Below, one piece after another: positions 50,066-59,931 of a stretch of 64,000 nucleotides of DNA; within the stretch, counting starts at the first letter, position 1; each line of letters opens with the position of its first letter. Source of the stretch: Desulfuromonas sp. TF (GTDB lineage Bacteria > Desulfobacterota > Desulfuromonadia > Desulfuromonadales > ATBO01); contig NZ_KI421413.1 of the NCBI RefSeq assembly GCF_000472285.1, positions 243,167 through 307,166 of the forward strand, read 5' to 3'. Under the pieces are notes generated by a model that had not been told where the DNA came from, did not search any database, and was given only the letters and a program-made list of their open reading frames with translations. Both the position numbers and the translations under genes were made by a program.

Positions 50066-51436
50066 GTGGCACTTAAAGACCTTCTCGGCAGAAGCGGCAA
50101 AGGCGGCGAAGCTCTGAATATTCAACCTCTCGAAGAGACGGTACGGGCGATATCCGAAAGAGAAAACTTCTTTTATGAGGTAAAGCAGAAAATTCATAGC
50201 CGCCTTATCGAGGAAGCCAATCTTTCAGCTCTGGACACCCTGAATGCCTCCGAGATCAGACCCGAAATCGCCAGCCTGGTCGATTATTTCCTGAGCGAAG
50301 AGAAAGTTCTGCTTAATGAGGAGGAGCGAAACTCCCTGGTTCTCGAGATCCTCGATGAACTGATGGGGCTGGGGCCGATCGAGCCGTTTTTCAAAGACCC
50401 GACCGTTTCTGATATCCTCTGCAATACCTATAAAAACATCTACGTTGAACGTCATGGCCTGCTCGAAAAAACGAATGCCCGTTTCATCGATAACGGCCAC
50501 CTGATGAACATCATCGACCGGATCATCTCCCGGGTCGGGCGCCGCATCGACGAATCTTCCCCGATGGTCGATGCCAGACTTCCGGACGGTTCCCGCGTCA
50601 ATGCCATCATCCCTCCCCTGGCGATCGACGGCCCGACGCTCTCCATCCGCCGCTTTGCAGTCAAACCGCTGAAAATGGAAGATCTGATCAGGAACAAAAC
50701 CCTCACTCCCGACGTGGCGATATTTTTTGCGGGCTGCATCAAGGCCAAACTCAACATCATGATCTCCGGCGGAACAGGCGCGGGTAAAACGACACTGCTC
50801 AACATCCTTTCGGCGTCTATCCCCGCCAACGAACGGATCGTCACCATCGAGGATTCCGCGGAACTCCAGCTGCAGCAGGAGCATGTTGTCCGCCTCGAAA
50901 CCCGGCCGCCCAGCATTGAGGGGACCGGAACGGTCACTCAGCGGGACCTGGTGCGCAACAGCCTTCGGATGCGTCCCGACAGGATCATCATCGGCGAGGT
51001 CCGCGGCGCCGAATCATTTGACATGCTGCAGGCGATGAATACCGGTCACGAGGGCTCCCTGACCACTGTTCATGCCAATACTCCCCGGGATTCCCTGACG
51101 CGTCTCGAGTCGATGATCCTGATGTCCGGCGTCGATCTTCCCGAAAAAACCATGCGCTTCATGGCTTCTTCCGCCCTTGATTTGATTATTCAGGTTTCCC
51201 GCATGACCGACGGCACCAGGAAGATCACCTCCGTCAGCGAAGTGGTCGGGATGGAAGGCGAGGTGATCACCCTTCAGGAGATCTTCGTATTTGAGAAAAA
51301 GGGGATCGATAGGAACGGAAAGGTGCTCGGCCGCTTCACGGCGACGGGCATTCGCCCCAAGTTCGCCGAAAAACTTGAACTCGCCGGCATCGACATTCCC
51401 GACGATCTCTTCTCCACAAGCAAGTATTACGAGTAG
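50066..51436 (+). CDS. cpaF: Tad secretion ATPase TadA/CpaF
   Basis: 456-residue hexameric ATPase that drives pilus assembly and retraction. Walker [13 protein letters not shown], Asp box [10 protein letters not shown], Walker B-like [14 protein letters not shown], His box [19 protein letters not shown]. The start is GTG at 50066, 5 bases after AGGAGG and 9 bases after tadZ. Acts at the inner membrane with TadB and TadC. Confidence 0.96.
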   Translation: MALKDLLGRSGKGGEALNIQPLEETVRAISERENFFYEVKQKIHSRLIEEANLSALDTLNASEIRPEIASLVDYFLSEEKVLLNEEERNSLVLEILDELMGLGPIEPFFKDPTVSDILCNTYKNIYVERHGLLEKTNARFIDNGHLMNIIDRIISRVGRRIDESSPMVDARLPDGSRVNAIIPPLAIDGPTLSIRRFAVKPLKMEDLIRNKTLTPDVAIFFAGCIKAKLNIMISGGTGAGKTTLLNILSASIPANERIVTIEDSAELQLQQEHVVRLETRPPSIEGTGTVTQRDLVRNSLRMRPDRIIIGEVRGAESFDMLQAMNTGHEGSLTTVHANTPRDSLTRLESMILMSGVDLPEKTMRFMASSALDLIIQVSRMTDGTRKITSVSEVVGMEGEVITLQEIFVFEKKGIDRNGKVLGRFTATGIRPKFAEKLELAGIDIPDDLFSTSKYYE

Positions 51437-51446
51437 CGGAGGCATT

Positions 51447-52424
51447 ATGGATCTGCTGACAGTCTTTTTATTAGGTGCCGTCTTTCTATTTACATTTACC
51501 ATCGTCGAATTGCTTTATCTCTTCTGGGCGGAAAGCAAATTTGCCGAAAAACGCACGGTAAAGAAACGTCTCCTTTACATATCGGCGGGCGGCAAGCATG
51601 GTCAGGAGAAATTGACGCTGTATCGGGACCGGGCACTGAAGGATGCCGGATTTTTCGAGAGGCTCGTCTTCAAGCTCCCGCGAATCCCCAGCCTGGACCG
51701 CATGCTGCTGAAGGCGAAAATCCCCCTCAATGCCACGACCTTTATCGTCGGCAGCATCGCCCTCGGGGGGATTGGTCTTCTCCTCGGTCTCAGATACTTC
51801 ACCCAGACCCTGCCAGCCCTGGGGTTGGGTGTGCTGCTCCTGGCGCTTCCGTATTTCCTTCTAAAAATCGCGGAAAAAACTTATTACGCCAAGTTCCAGG
51901 AACAACTACCCGAAGCTCTCGACCTTCTGGCACGGGCGGTACGATCAGGATACGCCCTGACTGCGGGACTTGAGGTTATCGCCGAGGAAATGGCCGAACC
52001 GATCAAGTCGGAGTTTGCCGCGGTTGTCGACGAGGTAAATCTGGGACTCACTCTGAAGGAAGCACTTTACAATTTGTGCGAGCGGGTACCGGGAATGGAC
52101 ATGCGTTTCTTCACCATCGCCGTGCTGGTTCAGAAGGAGACTGGAGGCAACATCGCCGAGATTCTCGACAACATAAGTCGCCTTATAAGGGAAAGAGTTC
52201 AGTTCGCGCGTCAGGTAAAAGCACTGACCGCTGAAGGAAGATATTCGGCAGGCATTCTCATCGCCCTTCCCATTCTTATGTTCATCTACGTGTATTTCGT
52301 TAACTATGACTACATATCCTCCCTGTGGCAACACGAAGCCGGACTTTACATGATGTACGGTGCGGTGATTTTACAGATCACAGGAGCCTATTTCATCAAG
52401 AAGATTGTCTCGATCGAGATATAG
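51447..52424 (+). CDS. tadB: Inner-membrane platform protein TadB
   Basis: 325 residues with membrane segments near the N-terminus, at about 90-135 and at the C-terminus, and the T2SSF domain (QEQLPEALDLLARAVRSGYALTAGLEVIAEEMAEP, then VLVQKETGGNIAEILDNIS). Together with TadC it forms the platform for TadA. ATG 51447, 10 bases after the tadA stop, has GGAGG 6 bases upstream; the longer frame overlapping tadA is not used. Confidence 0.93.
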   Translation: MDLLTVFLLGAVFLFTFTIVELLYLFWAESKFAEKRTVKKRLLYISAGGKHGQEKLTLYRDRALKDAGFFERLVFKLPRIPSLDRMLLKAKIPLNATTFIVGSIALGGIGLLLGLRYFTQTLPALGLGVLLLALPYFLLKIAEKTYYAKFQEQLPEALDLLARAVRSGYALTAGLEVIAEEMAEPIKSEFAAVVDEVNLGLTLKEALYNLCERVPGMDMRFFTIAVLVQKETGGNIAEILDNISRLIRERVQFARQVKALTAEGRYSAGILIALPILMFIYVYFVNYDYISSLWQHEAGLYMMYGAVILQITGAYFIKKIVSIEI

Positions 52425-52432
52425 AGGTATCT

Positions 52433-53422
52433 ATGAATACGCTATTGAATTATTTTTACGTCCTCCTGGATAATCTCGATTACTATGGAATCCTGACATT
52501 GACCTTTCTGACGGTCGCTACTGCCATCCTAGCGATTTTTTTCATCTTCAACCGAAGGAGTGCCCTTAGTCAGAGACTTGCACGTCTTTCGCCTTCCGGC
52601 AGCAAAACCGCCATTTTGCAGAAACCAAAACTGTTGGAAGATGAGGGAAACGGACTGGTCGCCAAAATTTCCAGGCCCCTCCATGAAGTTGTCGCGCCCA
52701 GGAAAGGAGCCACAAAGAAAAAGCTTCGCCTTAAGCTGATTCGGGCCGGTTTCAGATCGGAAAAAGCGTTTAGAACCTTCCTGACTGCCAAAGTTGTGCT
52801 AGGAGTCCTTTTCCCTGCCGCATATCTGGTGACGAAGCTGTTTTACCGCTTTACCCCCGACATGTTCCTGATATGCATCGCTCTTGCGGGTCTCGGTTTT
52901 TTACTCCCGAATATCTACATCTGGCTGGTCGCCCGAGGGCGCCAAAGTGCCATGGAAAAAGCTCTTCCCGATGCTCTCGACCTGATGGTCGTGTGCGTCG
53001 AATCCGGTCTCGGTCTCGATATGACCTTCAAGCGGGTGGGTGATGAAATCCGCCCCATCGACTCCAACCTGAGTGATGAATTCCATCTGACCAACCTTGA
53101 AATCAGGGCGGGGAGACCCAGGGATGAAAGTTTCAAGGACCTTTCCGTCCGCACCGGCCTTTCCGAGGTTCACAACCTGATGACCATCCTCGTTCAGACC
53201 AGCCGCTTCGGCACCAGCGTTGCAAAAGCGCTTCGCGTTCATGCGGATGCCATGCGAGTTAAACGGCGGCAGATTGCCGAGGAGAAAGCGGCGAAATCGA
53301 CAGTGAAGTTGATTTTCCCCCTGATCTTTTTCATTTTCCCGGCTATCTTTGTCGTCCTTGTCGGGCCGGCGGCCATTCAGATCGCCACGGTTCTTTTCCC
53401 GGTTCTTGGGGGAGGGAAATAG
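52433..53422 (+). CDS. tadC: Inner-membrane platform protein TadC
   Basis: 329 residues; the T2SSF domain is at about 190-310 with EKALPDALDLMVVCVESGLGLDMTFKRVGDE and VHNLMTILVQTSRFGTSVAKALRVHADAMRVKRRQ, followed by a hydrophobic C-terminus (LIFPLIFFIFPAIFVVLVGPAAI). It starts 8 bases after tadB with AGAGGT upstream. Confidence 0.93.
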   Translation: MNTLLNYFYVLLDNLDYYGILTLTFLTVATAILAIFFIFNRRSALSQRLARLSPSGSKTAILQKPKLLEDEGNGLVAKISRPLHEVVAPRKGATKKKLRLKLIRAGFRSEKAFRTFLTAKVVLGVLFPAAYLVTKLFYRFTPDMFLICIALAGLGFLLPNIYIWLVARGRQSAMEKALPDALDLMVVCVESGLGLDMTFKRVGDEIRPIDSNLSDEFHLTNLEIRAGRPRDESFKDLSVRTGLSEVHNLMTILVQTSRFGTSVAKALRVHADAMRVKRRQIAEEKAAKSTVKLIFPLIFFIFPAIFVVLVGPAAIQIATVLFPVLGGGK

Positions 53423-53501
53423 GTACGTTTTCAGGCGTGAGACGCTTGTCCGACTAGCCTCGGCGAAGGCGGATAAGGCGAATATTACAGGAGGTGTCAT
53501 C

Positions 53502-54473
53502 TTGTTCAAATTCAATCTCCACTCTAATTCAGGGAACAGATTTTTCACCCCCGTCGCTCTCGTTAGAAAGACGACCTTACTCGTTCTCTTTTCTTTCCTT
53601 TGCGCCTGCAGCACCACGGTCCACCAGAAACCCGCGGATCCGATTTCCCTCAAGAATTTCGACGATCAAGTGGACAAGGAAAAGGCGCTCTCCAACCTCG
53701 GTGAGGAGGAATTGGTCCACAAAGGGAATGCTTACCTTAAGAAGGGAAATCTCCAACTGGCCACCCTGCACTTCTCCGTAGCCCTTGCAAAGAATCCGAA
53801 ATCCGCACCGGCCTGCACGGGTATCGGTCAGGTTCTGCTTGCTAAAGGAGAATTCTCCAAAGCGCGGGATGCTTTCGCCAAAGGCTTGGAACATGATGAA
53901 AACTACCGTCCCGCCCTGCTTGGAATGGCCATGGCTTATCGAAAACAGGGTGACCCCGAAGCAGCTGTCGTGCACCTGGAAAAAGCGCGTGCAGCCGGGC
54001 CGGACGATATTGAAGTCCTGACCGAGATGGCCGTGACCTATGATGCTCTTGGTCAAGAGCTTTTGGCCGAACCTCTGTATACCAGGGTGATTGAACTGAA
54101 GCCTCACAAAGCATCCGGATACAACAACCTGGGCTTCAATTATCTACTCCAGGGCCGCTATTCGGAAGCGATTGCCACCTTCTCCAAGGCCATGAGTCTT
54201 GAGACACCGAGCATCATGATGCGGAATAATCTTGCCGCAGCCTATGTGTTGAATGGACAGGACGAAAATGCCCTCCGGCTCTTCGAGAAGACCGTAGGCA
54301 AGGCATCGGCCTACAACAACATCGGGTATATACACATGACTCAAGGGAACTGGGATCTGGCAGAGAAAGCTTTTATACAGGCCTTGGAACTGAATCCCAC
54401 ATATTATGCACGGGCCCAGGACAATCTGGATCGTCTGTACCGGTACCGGATGAGCATGAGGTCAGGGGAATAA
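53502..54473 (+). CDS. tadD: TPR lipoprotein TadD-like
   Basis: 323 residues with a long positively charged n-region, then LLVLFSFLCAC as lipobox (Cys36). Five to six TPR units follow (for example GNAYLKKGNLQLATLHFSVALAKNPKSA and NNLGFNYLLQGRYSEAIATFSKAMSLE). In other Tad systems TadD is needed for secretin assembly. The start is TTG at 53502, 7 bases after AGGAGG. Last gene of the locus. Confidence 0.88.
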   Translation: MFKFNLHSNSGNRFFTPVALVRKTTLLVLFSFLCACSTTVHQKPADPISLKNFDDQVDKEKALSNLGEEELVHKGNAYLKKGNLQLATLHFSVALAKNPKSAPACTGIGQVLLAKGEFSKARDAFAKGLEHDENYRPALLGMAMAYRKQGDPEAAVVHLEKARAAGPDDIEVLTEMAVTYDALGQELLAEPLYTRVIELKPHKASGYNNLGFNYLLQGRYSEAIATFSKAMSLETPSIMMRNNLAAAYVLNGQDENALRLFEKTVGKASAYNNIGYIHMTQGNWDLAEKAFIQALELNPTYYARAQDNLDRLYRYRMSMRSGE

Positions 54474-54667
54474 AAGGCATATTTGGCCGCAGATGAATGC
54501 AGATGGCCACAGATCAGGGCAAAAGCAGAATTTCGGACCTGATTTCATCTGCGTTAATCTGCGTGTATCTGCGGTTAAAATAGATTTTTGAGATGAGGCA
54601 CCGCTTTTAAATCCGCCTTTATCAGATTTGATCCGCGTCCAATGATTGAAGTCTCTGAGGTAATCTC
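54474..54667. repeat. ATCTGCG 10-mer inverted repeat after the Tad locus
   Basis: The left part has gcagatgaat gcagatggcc acagat; the right part at 54545-54580 has atctgcgtta atctgcgtgt atctgcggtt. The 10-base words in the two halves are complementary and can form a stem, 54483-54580. No gene is present. Confidence 0.7.
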
Positions 54668-56143
54668 TTGAAATTACGGTTTCTTCCAGATATCGGCGGA
54701 GCTTATTGCTTCGTCATTTTTATTATCATGGTGCTCTTCGCCGGCCAAAGAGCACTTCGTGACGGCGATACCTTATGGCACATCAAATTTGGCACTCTCA
54801 TACTGGAACAGAAGGAACTGGTCACCAAGGACTTCTATTCTCATACGGTCTACGGGCAATCCTGGACATCGCATGAATGGCTTGCGGAAGTCATCATGGG
54901 AGCCATCCACAACGTCGGCGGTATTCCCGGAGTAGTCATTTTTTATTTTCTGATAGCGGCGCTGAGTTATTGGATGCTGTTCCAGATCGCAGCCCAGGTA
55001 GGCGCCAAAGAGTGGCTTTCCATTTTGGTCGTATCCATTGCCGTTACTCTCACCATATCCCACCTTCTGGCGCGACCTCATATATTCACCTGGCTGTTGG
55101 GGTTGATTACGCTCTACATCCTGCATAAAGGCGGGCGACGGCTTTTTCTTCTGCCGCTGTTGATGATTCCATGGGCCAATCTGCACGGAGGCTTTGCACT
55201 TGGCTTGACCCTTCAGGGACTCTTTATCGTCGGCAATATAGCGGAGGACCTTTCAGCGACCGGGATTTACGAATGGAGAAGAGCCATCGCCAGACAGAAA
55301 ACACCGGCTATCGTTCTTTTCTTGAGCCTGGCTGCAGCATGCATCAATCCTTTCGGCTATAAACTGCTGTTATTTCCTTTCCAGGTATCCAGCGGTTCAT
55401 TCAGTCATTTGATCAGTGAGTGGATGTCACCGAATCTTCAAGCTTTTTGGGAGTTTCGGCTCTATCTGCTTCTTATTGTTTTTCTTCTTTTTTTCGGAGC
55501 CTCGTCCGTAAGCTGGACCTATCGTTTTCTTCTTCTTTTTTTAATCAATGCTGCCCTGGTCCATTCAAGACATATGAGTATAGCTGGAATCTTTCTTACC
55601 CCTTTCCTGGTGCAGGCCCTTCTCCCTTTTCAACAAAGACTGGCCTCTTTCAGGAAGCATGAGATCATTAAACAACTGACGCTCTCCAAAGTTTCCGGCC
55701 CGCTATCAACAACACTTCTCTGTATTTTCCTGGTTCTGGGCATCAACCAATGGCCGGACTTGAAGAAGGCGGCCAATGCTCTCATCGCCCTTCCGGATAA
55801 ATTCTCCAGAGAAGCAGTCGAGTACCTTTCGAAGGATACTCCCGCCGGCAATATGTTCAACTATGATGAAATGGGGGATTACCTGATTTATGCCATGGAT
55901 CCGCCGCCGAAGCTATTTGCTGACGGGCGGCTCGATATGTATGGGCAAAAGATCGTGGAGGATTACGCAAAAATCGTAACCCTTGAGGAAGAAGCGGATG
56001 AACTGCTCGCGTCCTACGAAATCGATTGGGTGCTCTACCCTCCCGGTCCGCTCATCCGCTATCTGGAAGCCAGAGGATGGCGTGAAACCTATCGGGATGA
56101 TCAAGCGGTCATTCTACTGCGGACCTCCGAGGTCGCACCATAG
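54668..56143 (+). CDS. Polytopic membrane protein of an unassigned family (paralogue 1)
   Basis: 491 residues with about ten hydrophobic segments and a soluble C-terminal domain (from about residue 390). Not recognised. It is clearly related to the protein starting at 63030: shared DGDxxWHIKxG, SHEWLxEVxM, ARPHxFxW, WANxHGGFxxGLxLQ, INPFGxxLLxFPxQV, EWxSPxL, and INAALxHxR. An Asp pair in the first extracytoplasmic loop resembles GT-C transferases, but this is an inference. The start TTG at 54668 follows a weak GAGGTAATC. Its 3' end overlaps the convergent glycosyltransferase gene by 43 bases. Confidence 0.85.
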   Translation: MKLRFLPDIGGAYCFVIFIIMVLFAGQRALRDGDTLWHIKFGTLILEQKELVTKDFYSHTVYGQSWTSHEWLAEVIMGAIHNVGGIPGVVIFYFLIAALSYWMLFQIAAQVGAKEWLSILVVSIAVTLTISHLLARPHIFTWLLGLITLYILHKGGRRLFLLPLLMIPWANLHGGFALGLTLQGLFIVGNIAEDLSATGIYEWRRAIARQKTPAIVLFLSLAAACINPFGYKLLLFPFQVSSGSFSHLISEWMSPNLQAFWEFRLYLLLIVFLLFFGASSVSWTYRFLLLFLINAALVHSRHMSIAGIFLTPFLVQALLPFQQRLASFRKHEIIKQLTLSKVSGPLSTTLLCIFLVLGINQWPDLKKAANALIALPDKFSREAVEYLSKDTPAGNMFNYDEMGDYLIYAMDPPPKLFADGRLDMYGQKIVEDYAKIVTLEEEADELLASYEIDWVLYPPGPLIRYLEARGWRETYRDDQAVILLRTSEVAP

Positions 56144-56871
56144 CTACCCGTCACGCCGAATAATCGGATGATAAAGAGATCCCGCAGCATCTGCATGGAA
56201 TGAAACACGGGGTTTACCTTGCTTAGCGGATTATTCCGCCACAGAACGCCAATTTCCGCTATATCGAACCCCTTGTGTCGGGCGACAAAGAGCGCCTCCA
56301 CATCGAAACTGAAACCGTCGATTCTACAGCAACCGAAAATCTCCCGTGCCGCATTTCTTTTGAAACATTTGAAGCCGCACTGGGTGTCGCTGATGCCGCT
56401 GACCGTAAAGAGTTGCACCAGTTTGTTGAAGGATTTCCCCAGCAGGACACGATAGAAAGGCTGATATTTGACGATTCGTGCTTCACGGGTTGCTCTTGAA
56501 CCGATGGCAACGTCATATCCTTCGGATAATGCTTTCAGCAACTTCCTGATTTCTCTGACAGGAGTGGAAAGGTCGGCATCGCTGAACAGGACGTAAGAAC
56601 CCGAAGCGGCAAGGACCCCTGTTCTGACCGCATAACCTTTTCCCCGGTTGTTTTCGTAGCGTATCAATCTAACTTCCGAATGTCCCTTGGAAAATCTCTT
56701 GACAAGTTCCGAAGTTCCGTCTGTGCTGCCGTCATCGACAACAATTATTTCAAATTTATTAAATCTCCGCTTGAGAGATCGCCATAGATGAGGAAGAGTC
56801 GAATATAATCTTTCTTCTTCATTGTAAGCCGGAACAACAACGGATATTTCGATTTCATCAAATTTTCTCAT
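56101..56871 (-). CDS. GT2 glycosyltransferase (DPM1/polyprenyl-P-glucose synthase-like)
   Basis: 256-residue family 2 enzyme transferring a sugar from a nucleotide donor, probably to a polyprenyl phosphate. Motifs: ISVVVPAYNEEERL, VVDDGSTDGT (DDG), FSDADLSTPV (DxD), and IGSRA. No C-terminal membrane helices were seen. The start codon ATG 56871 has AGGAGG 7 bases before. A polyprenyl-P-sugar would be a suitable donor for the GT-C-like membrane proteins nearby. 43 bases of its 3' end are shared with the gene on the other strand. Confidence 0.92.
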   Translation of the reverse strand: MRKFDEIEISVVVPAYNEEERLYSTLPHLWRSLKRRFNKFEIIVVDDGSTDGTSELVKRFSKGHSEVRLIRYENNRGKGYAVRTGVLAASGSYVLFSDADLSTPVREIRKLLKALSEGYDVAIGSRATREARIVKYQPFYRVLLGKSFNKLVQLFTVSGISDTQCGFKCFKRNAAREIFGCCRIDGFSFDVEALFVARHKGFDIAEIGVLWRNNPLSKVNPVFHSMQMLRDLFIIRLFGVTGSYGATSEVRSRMTA

Positions 56872-56959
56872 TGGAATTCCTCCTGCGAATTGAAAAATTT
56901 CTGTCTTTAGTTATAGTTTAACCAAAGATCATCGGAATTCTAGTTTAGAGGGAGGAAAA

Positions 56960-57397
56960 ATGATGAGATATCTGCTGGGCGCATTACTACCTTTCTTTAT
57001 ATGCGGAATATGTCATGCTGAAATTGTAACAGTCACCGCACATACATCAGAGATATTTAGCGATACTTCTCCGACAATATCACAAACCATACTGCAGGCT
57101 CCCCGCTACTATCCTTTGTCCGTTCAGGGAGAGAAAAACGGATATTTCCGTGTGAGGGATTACGAGGGACGAGTGGGTTGGATCCAAAAATCTCAGGTCG
57201 GGAATACCAAGGGGGTCGTTGTTGAAGTGGCAAGGGTGAATATCCGAAAGGGTCCGGGTACAAACCATCCCGTCGTATTCAAAGCCTACAGGGGTGTGAC
57301 CTTTCAGGTCTTGGACGAGAAGGAAGGATGGCTGGAAGTCAAGCATGAAAGCGGACAACGGGGCTGGGTCTCAAAACCCCTTACCTGGGGCAGGTAA
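56960..57397 (+). CDS. Secreted protein with two SH3-like domains
   Basis: 145 residues with a signal peptide (RYLLGALLPFFICGICHA) and two bacterial SH3 units: about 25-75 (SEIFSDTSPT to GRVGWIQKSQV) and about 82-140 (RVNIRKGPGTNHPVVFKAYRG to RGWVSKPL). Such proteins usually contact peptidoglycan or other cell-wall components. AGGGAGG lies before ATG 56960. It sits alone between two minus-strand genes. Confidence 0.88.
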   Translation: MMRYLLGALLPFFICGICHAEIVTVTAHTSEIFSDTSPTISQTILQAPRYYPLSVQGEKNGYFRVRDYEGRVGWIQKSQVGNTKGVVVEVARVNIRKGPGTNHPVVFKAYRGVTFQVLDEKEGWLEVKHESGQRGWVSKPLTWGR

Positions 57398-57409
57398 ACG
57401 CAAATCCTG

Positions 57410-58150
57410 TTATAGGGTTTCGGTTGGACGCGCAACTGCGATCAGCGATACTCCGAATGGCACCTGAATTTTGCCGATCCAATTTTTTTCAGAGGAAAAC
57501 GTCTTGTACAGCACGTCGTTTAATCTTCTTGGTGGCACCTTCAGATCTATCGCATCTTCGATAGAGAACATCCTGTTCATTATCCTTTTGACGGCAATCG
57601 CTGGATATAGGAGCGAATTGAAATAGCTCAGGTATTCGACCTTCAGTCCTGCTCCTGTCAGGATTCCTTTCAATTGATCTTTCAAATAACGCCTTTTATG
57701 GTGGTGAGCGACATCATGACCACTCCAGAGATGGGGGAATGCAGGCACGGTAATCAGCATCATCCCGTCAGATTTCAACTTCTCTGCCAGGCAGAAAAGG
57801 GTTTCGGAATCGTTCTCAATGTGTTCAATCACATCGAATATTGTAATGATGTCGAAGGTTTTCTTTTTAAAAGGGATTTTATCGGGGAATTTTGCCCTGA
57901 CCACGCATCCGGGCGCTTCTCCAACGGCGATGGAGGCCGCATATTCATCGAGTTCAAGACCGACAACATGCCCGAATTCGGAAAGCCACTTCAAGTTTCC
58001 TCCTGTACCGCATCCGGCATCAAGAATAAGCTTTCCCTCCCGTCTATCCACTTTTTGTCTCATAAGATTTTGCAGAATATCTCGTCTTCCCCTGAACCAG
58101 AAATGCTGAGATTCGATATCCGCCATCAGAGGATAAATAAATTTTTCCAC
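57410..58150 (-). CDS. Class I SAM-dependent methyltransferase
   Basis: 246 residues. Motif I is LILDAGCGTGGNLKWLSEFG, then LELDEYAASIA and the post-I acidic segment, with FDIITIFDVIEHIEND as motif II/III. The N-terminal WFRGRRDIL and a His-rich AHHHKRRYLKDQL stretch match methyltransferases seen in glycan or lipid gene clusters. The start is GTG at 58150, 9 bases after AAAGGAG. The substrate is not known. Confidence 0.88.
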   Translation of the reverse strand: MEKFIYPLMADIESQHFWFRGRRDILQNLMRQKVDRREGKLILDAGCGTGGNLKWLSEFGHVVGLELDEYAASIAVGEAPGCVVRAKFPDKIPFKKKTFDIITIFDVIEHIENDSETLFCLAEKLKSDGMMLITVPAFPHLWSGHDVAHHHKRRYLKDQLKGILTGAGLKVEYLSYFNSLLYPAIAVKRIMNRMFSIEDAIDLKVPPRRLNDVLYKTFSSEKNWIGKIQVPFGVSLIAVARPTETL

Positions 58151-58224
58151 GGGTTTTTCTCCTTTGCGGAGATGAATCCAGATTTTAATTCGTTTCAGAT
58201 AGACAATTTCTATTGATGTAAAGT

Positions 58225-59931
58225 ATGCCAGATAAATCTAAAAATGCTTATCGTCATTACATCCTCATAATAGTTGCCGGGGCTGTTTTTACGATTCCTG
58301 CTTTTCTTTCGGACTTCTATTCCGGTCACAATGTTTTGACCCATCTTCTTTGGTCCAGGCATTTTGCTGAACAGTTCTGGTCGGGAGACCCCTATCCGCG
58401 CTGGTTGATGAACATGAATTCCGGGTTGGGCAGTCCGGCATTTTTCTTTTACTTTCCTGTCCCTTACCTCTTTACAAACCTGTTTCATCTTCCCCTTCTC
58501 GGCCTTGACCATTCCGGTTGGCTTCAATTGGGGTTATCCTCTGCTTCGGCATTGGCTCTGTCCGGCATCGGAGCTTATCTCTGGCTGGAGAAACTGGTCG
58601 ACAGAAATTCAGCTGCCATCGGGGCGGCCCTTTACATGATCATGCCGTACCATCTTCTCATAGATCTTTACCTGCGTTTTGCATTTACTGAATTCTGGGC
58701 TTTTGCCTGGATGCCTCTGATCCTGTACTGCTCTCATCTGGTTGTCGAAGGTAAGAGGTCGGCAATTCTGAGTTATGCCGTTGTTTACTCCCTTTTAATC
58801 ATGACCCATCTACCAACGACTCTCCTGTTTTCTCCCGTTGCTATTTTATATAATTTATTCTTATGCAAAAGCAATTTTAACCTTAAATTAATTTCAAGAA
58901 TTATTTTTGCAAATATTTTGTCTTTTGGTCTTTCTGCTTTTTATCTCATTCCTGCACTGACAACCCAATCAAATATAAGTATGAATATCATGAACAATGG
59001 TTTATACAATTATTCCAAAAACTTCTTATTTTCATCATTAAATGAACAACCTCCCGATTCACATTATTTTTTGAGCAGTTTAAATTTTGTCACTGTATCT
59101 GTATTTTTAATAGCTGTTCTCTGCTTTTATCTGATAGGCAATAATAATGAAAACAATTCCAAACAAAAAAGATTCTGGATGACCATAAGTATTTTTTCAG
59201 TCTTCATGATGTTGCAGGCTAGTTCTTTTGCATGGAAGGCTCTTCCCCTCTTACAACGAATTCAGTTTCCGTATAGAATGAATACCGTGCTGACAGTCGC
59301 GGTTACGGCCCTGGCAGCCATTGCCCTGTCAACCATTTTTGACTCCCGACCGAAAAAGAAGCTGACGCTGAATCAAAGATTTGCCCTCGTTCTCTTTTCT
59401 TCTTTTTTCCTGAGTCAGATGATTATGACTGCGGCAACGGTTTACGCCCGGGCGACGGGTGAGTGGGATCCGGAAAAACAGAGGGTGATCAAACAGGAGC
59501 TGTATACCAGTCCGGAAGTTCCCGAATACAGACCGCGCTGGGCAGCCCCCTCTCTGCTCTATGGCGAACAGCAAAAACGTCCGGCAGCCGTAATTGAGGG
59601 GGGAAATGCCAAGGTCACCCTCTGGCAACCGCGGCGGATCGTCGTCGCGACGGCTGCAGAGAAGCCTTCCGATCTGGAGATTCGGCACCTTTTTTATCCC
59701 GGATGGTCTGCAGCGCTTGATGGCCTTAAAGAAAGCGATCTCTCGGTCCGGCCTTCACCGGAAGGTCTCGTGAGCGTTTCCGTACCGCCGGGACATCATG
59801 AGATTGAGCTGACCCTTCAGCGACAATCTGGTGAAAAGGCCGGCATGTCAATAAGTGTGCTCAGTGCTTTTATCGGATTTCTGAGTCTTTCGAGACTCTT
59901 CAATGCGGGGAACAGGATTCATGACACCTGA
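58225..59931 (+). CDS. PTPS-related GT-C-like membrane protein
   Basis: 568 residues with about ten membrane helices and a C-terminal soluble domain of about 130 residues. It resembles the '6-pyruvoyl-tetrahydropterin synthase-related' membrane family, which despite its name looks like the GT-C/O-mannosyltransferase fold: FLSDFYSGHNVLTHLLWSRHFAEQFWSGDPYPRW near the N-terminus and MNSGLGSPAFFFYFPVPYL. The codons in the middle third (about residues 210-310) are extraordinarily AT-rich. It overlaps the next gene by 11 bases. Confidence 0.85.
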   Translation: MPDKSKNAYRHYILIIVAGAVFTIPAFLSDFYSGHNVLTHLLWSRHFAEQFWSGDPYPRWLMNMNSGLGSPAFFFYFPVPYLFTNLFHLPLLGLDHSGWLQLGLSSASALALSGIGAYLWLEKLVDRNSAAIGAALYMIMPYHLLIDLYLRFAFTEFWAFAWMPLILYCSHLVVEGKRSAILSYAVVYSLLIMTHLPTTLLFSPVAILYNLFLCKSNFNLKLISRIIFANILSFGLSAFYLIPALTTQSNISMNIMNNGLYNYSKNFLFSSLNEQPPDSHYFLSSLNFVTVSVFLIAVLCFYLIGNNNENNSKQKRFWMTISIFSVFMMLQASSFAWKALPLLQRIQFPYRMNTVLTVAVTALAAIALSTIFDSRPKKKLTLNQRFALVLFSSFFLSQMIMTAATVYARATGEWDPEKQRVIKQELYTSPEVPEYRPRWAAPSLLYGEQQKRPAAVIEGGNAKVTLWQPRRIVVATAAEKPSDLEIRHLFYPGWSAALDGLKESDLSVRPSPEGLVSVSVPPGHHEIELTLQRQSGEKAGMSISVLSAFIGFLSLSRLFNAGNRIHDT

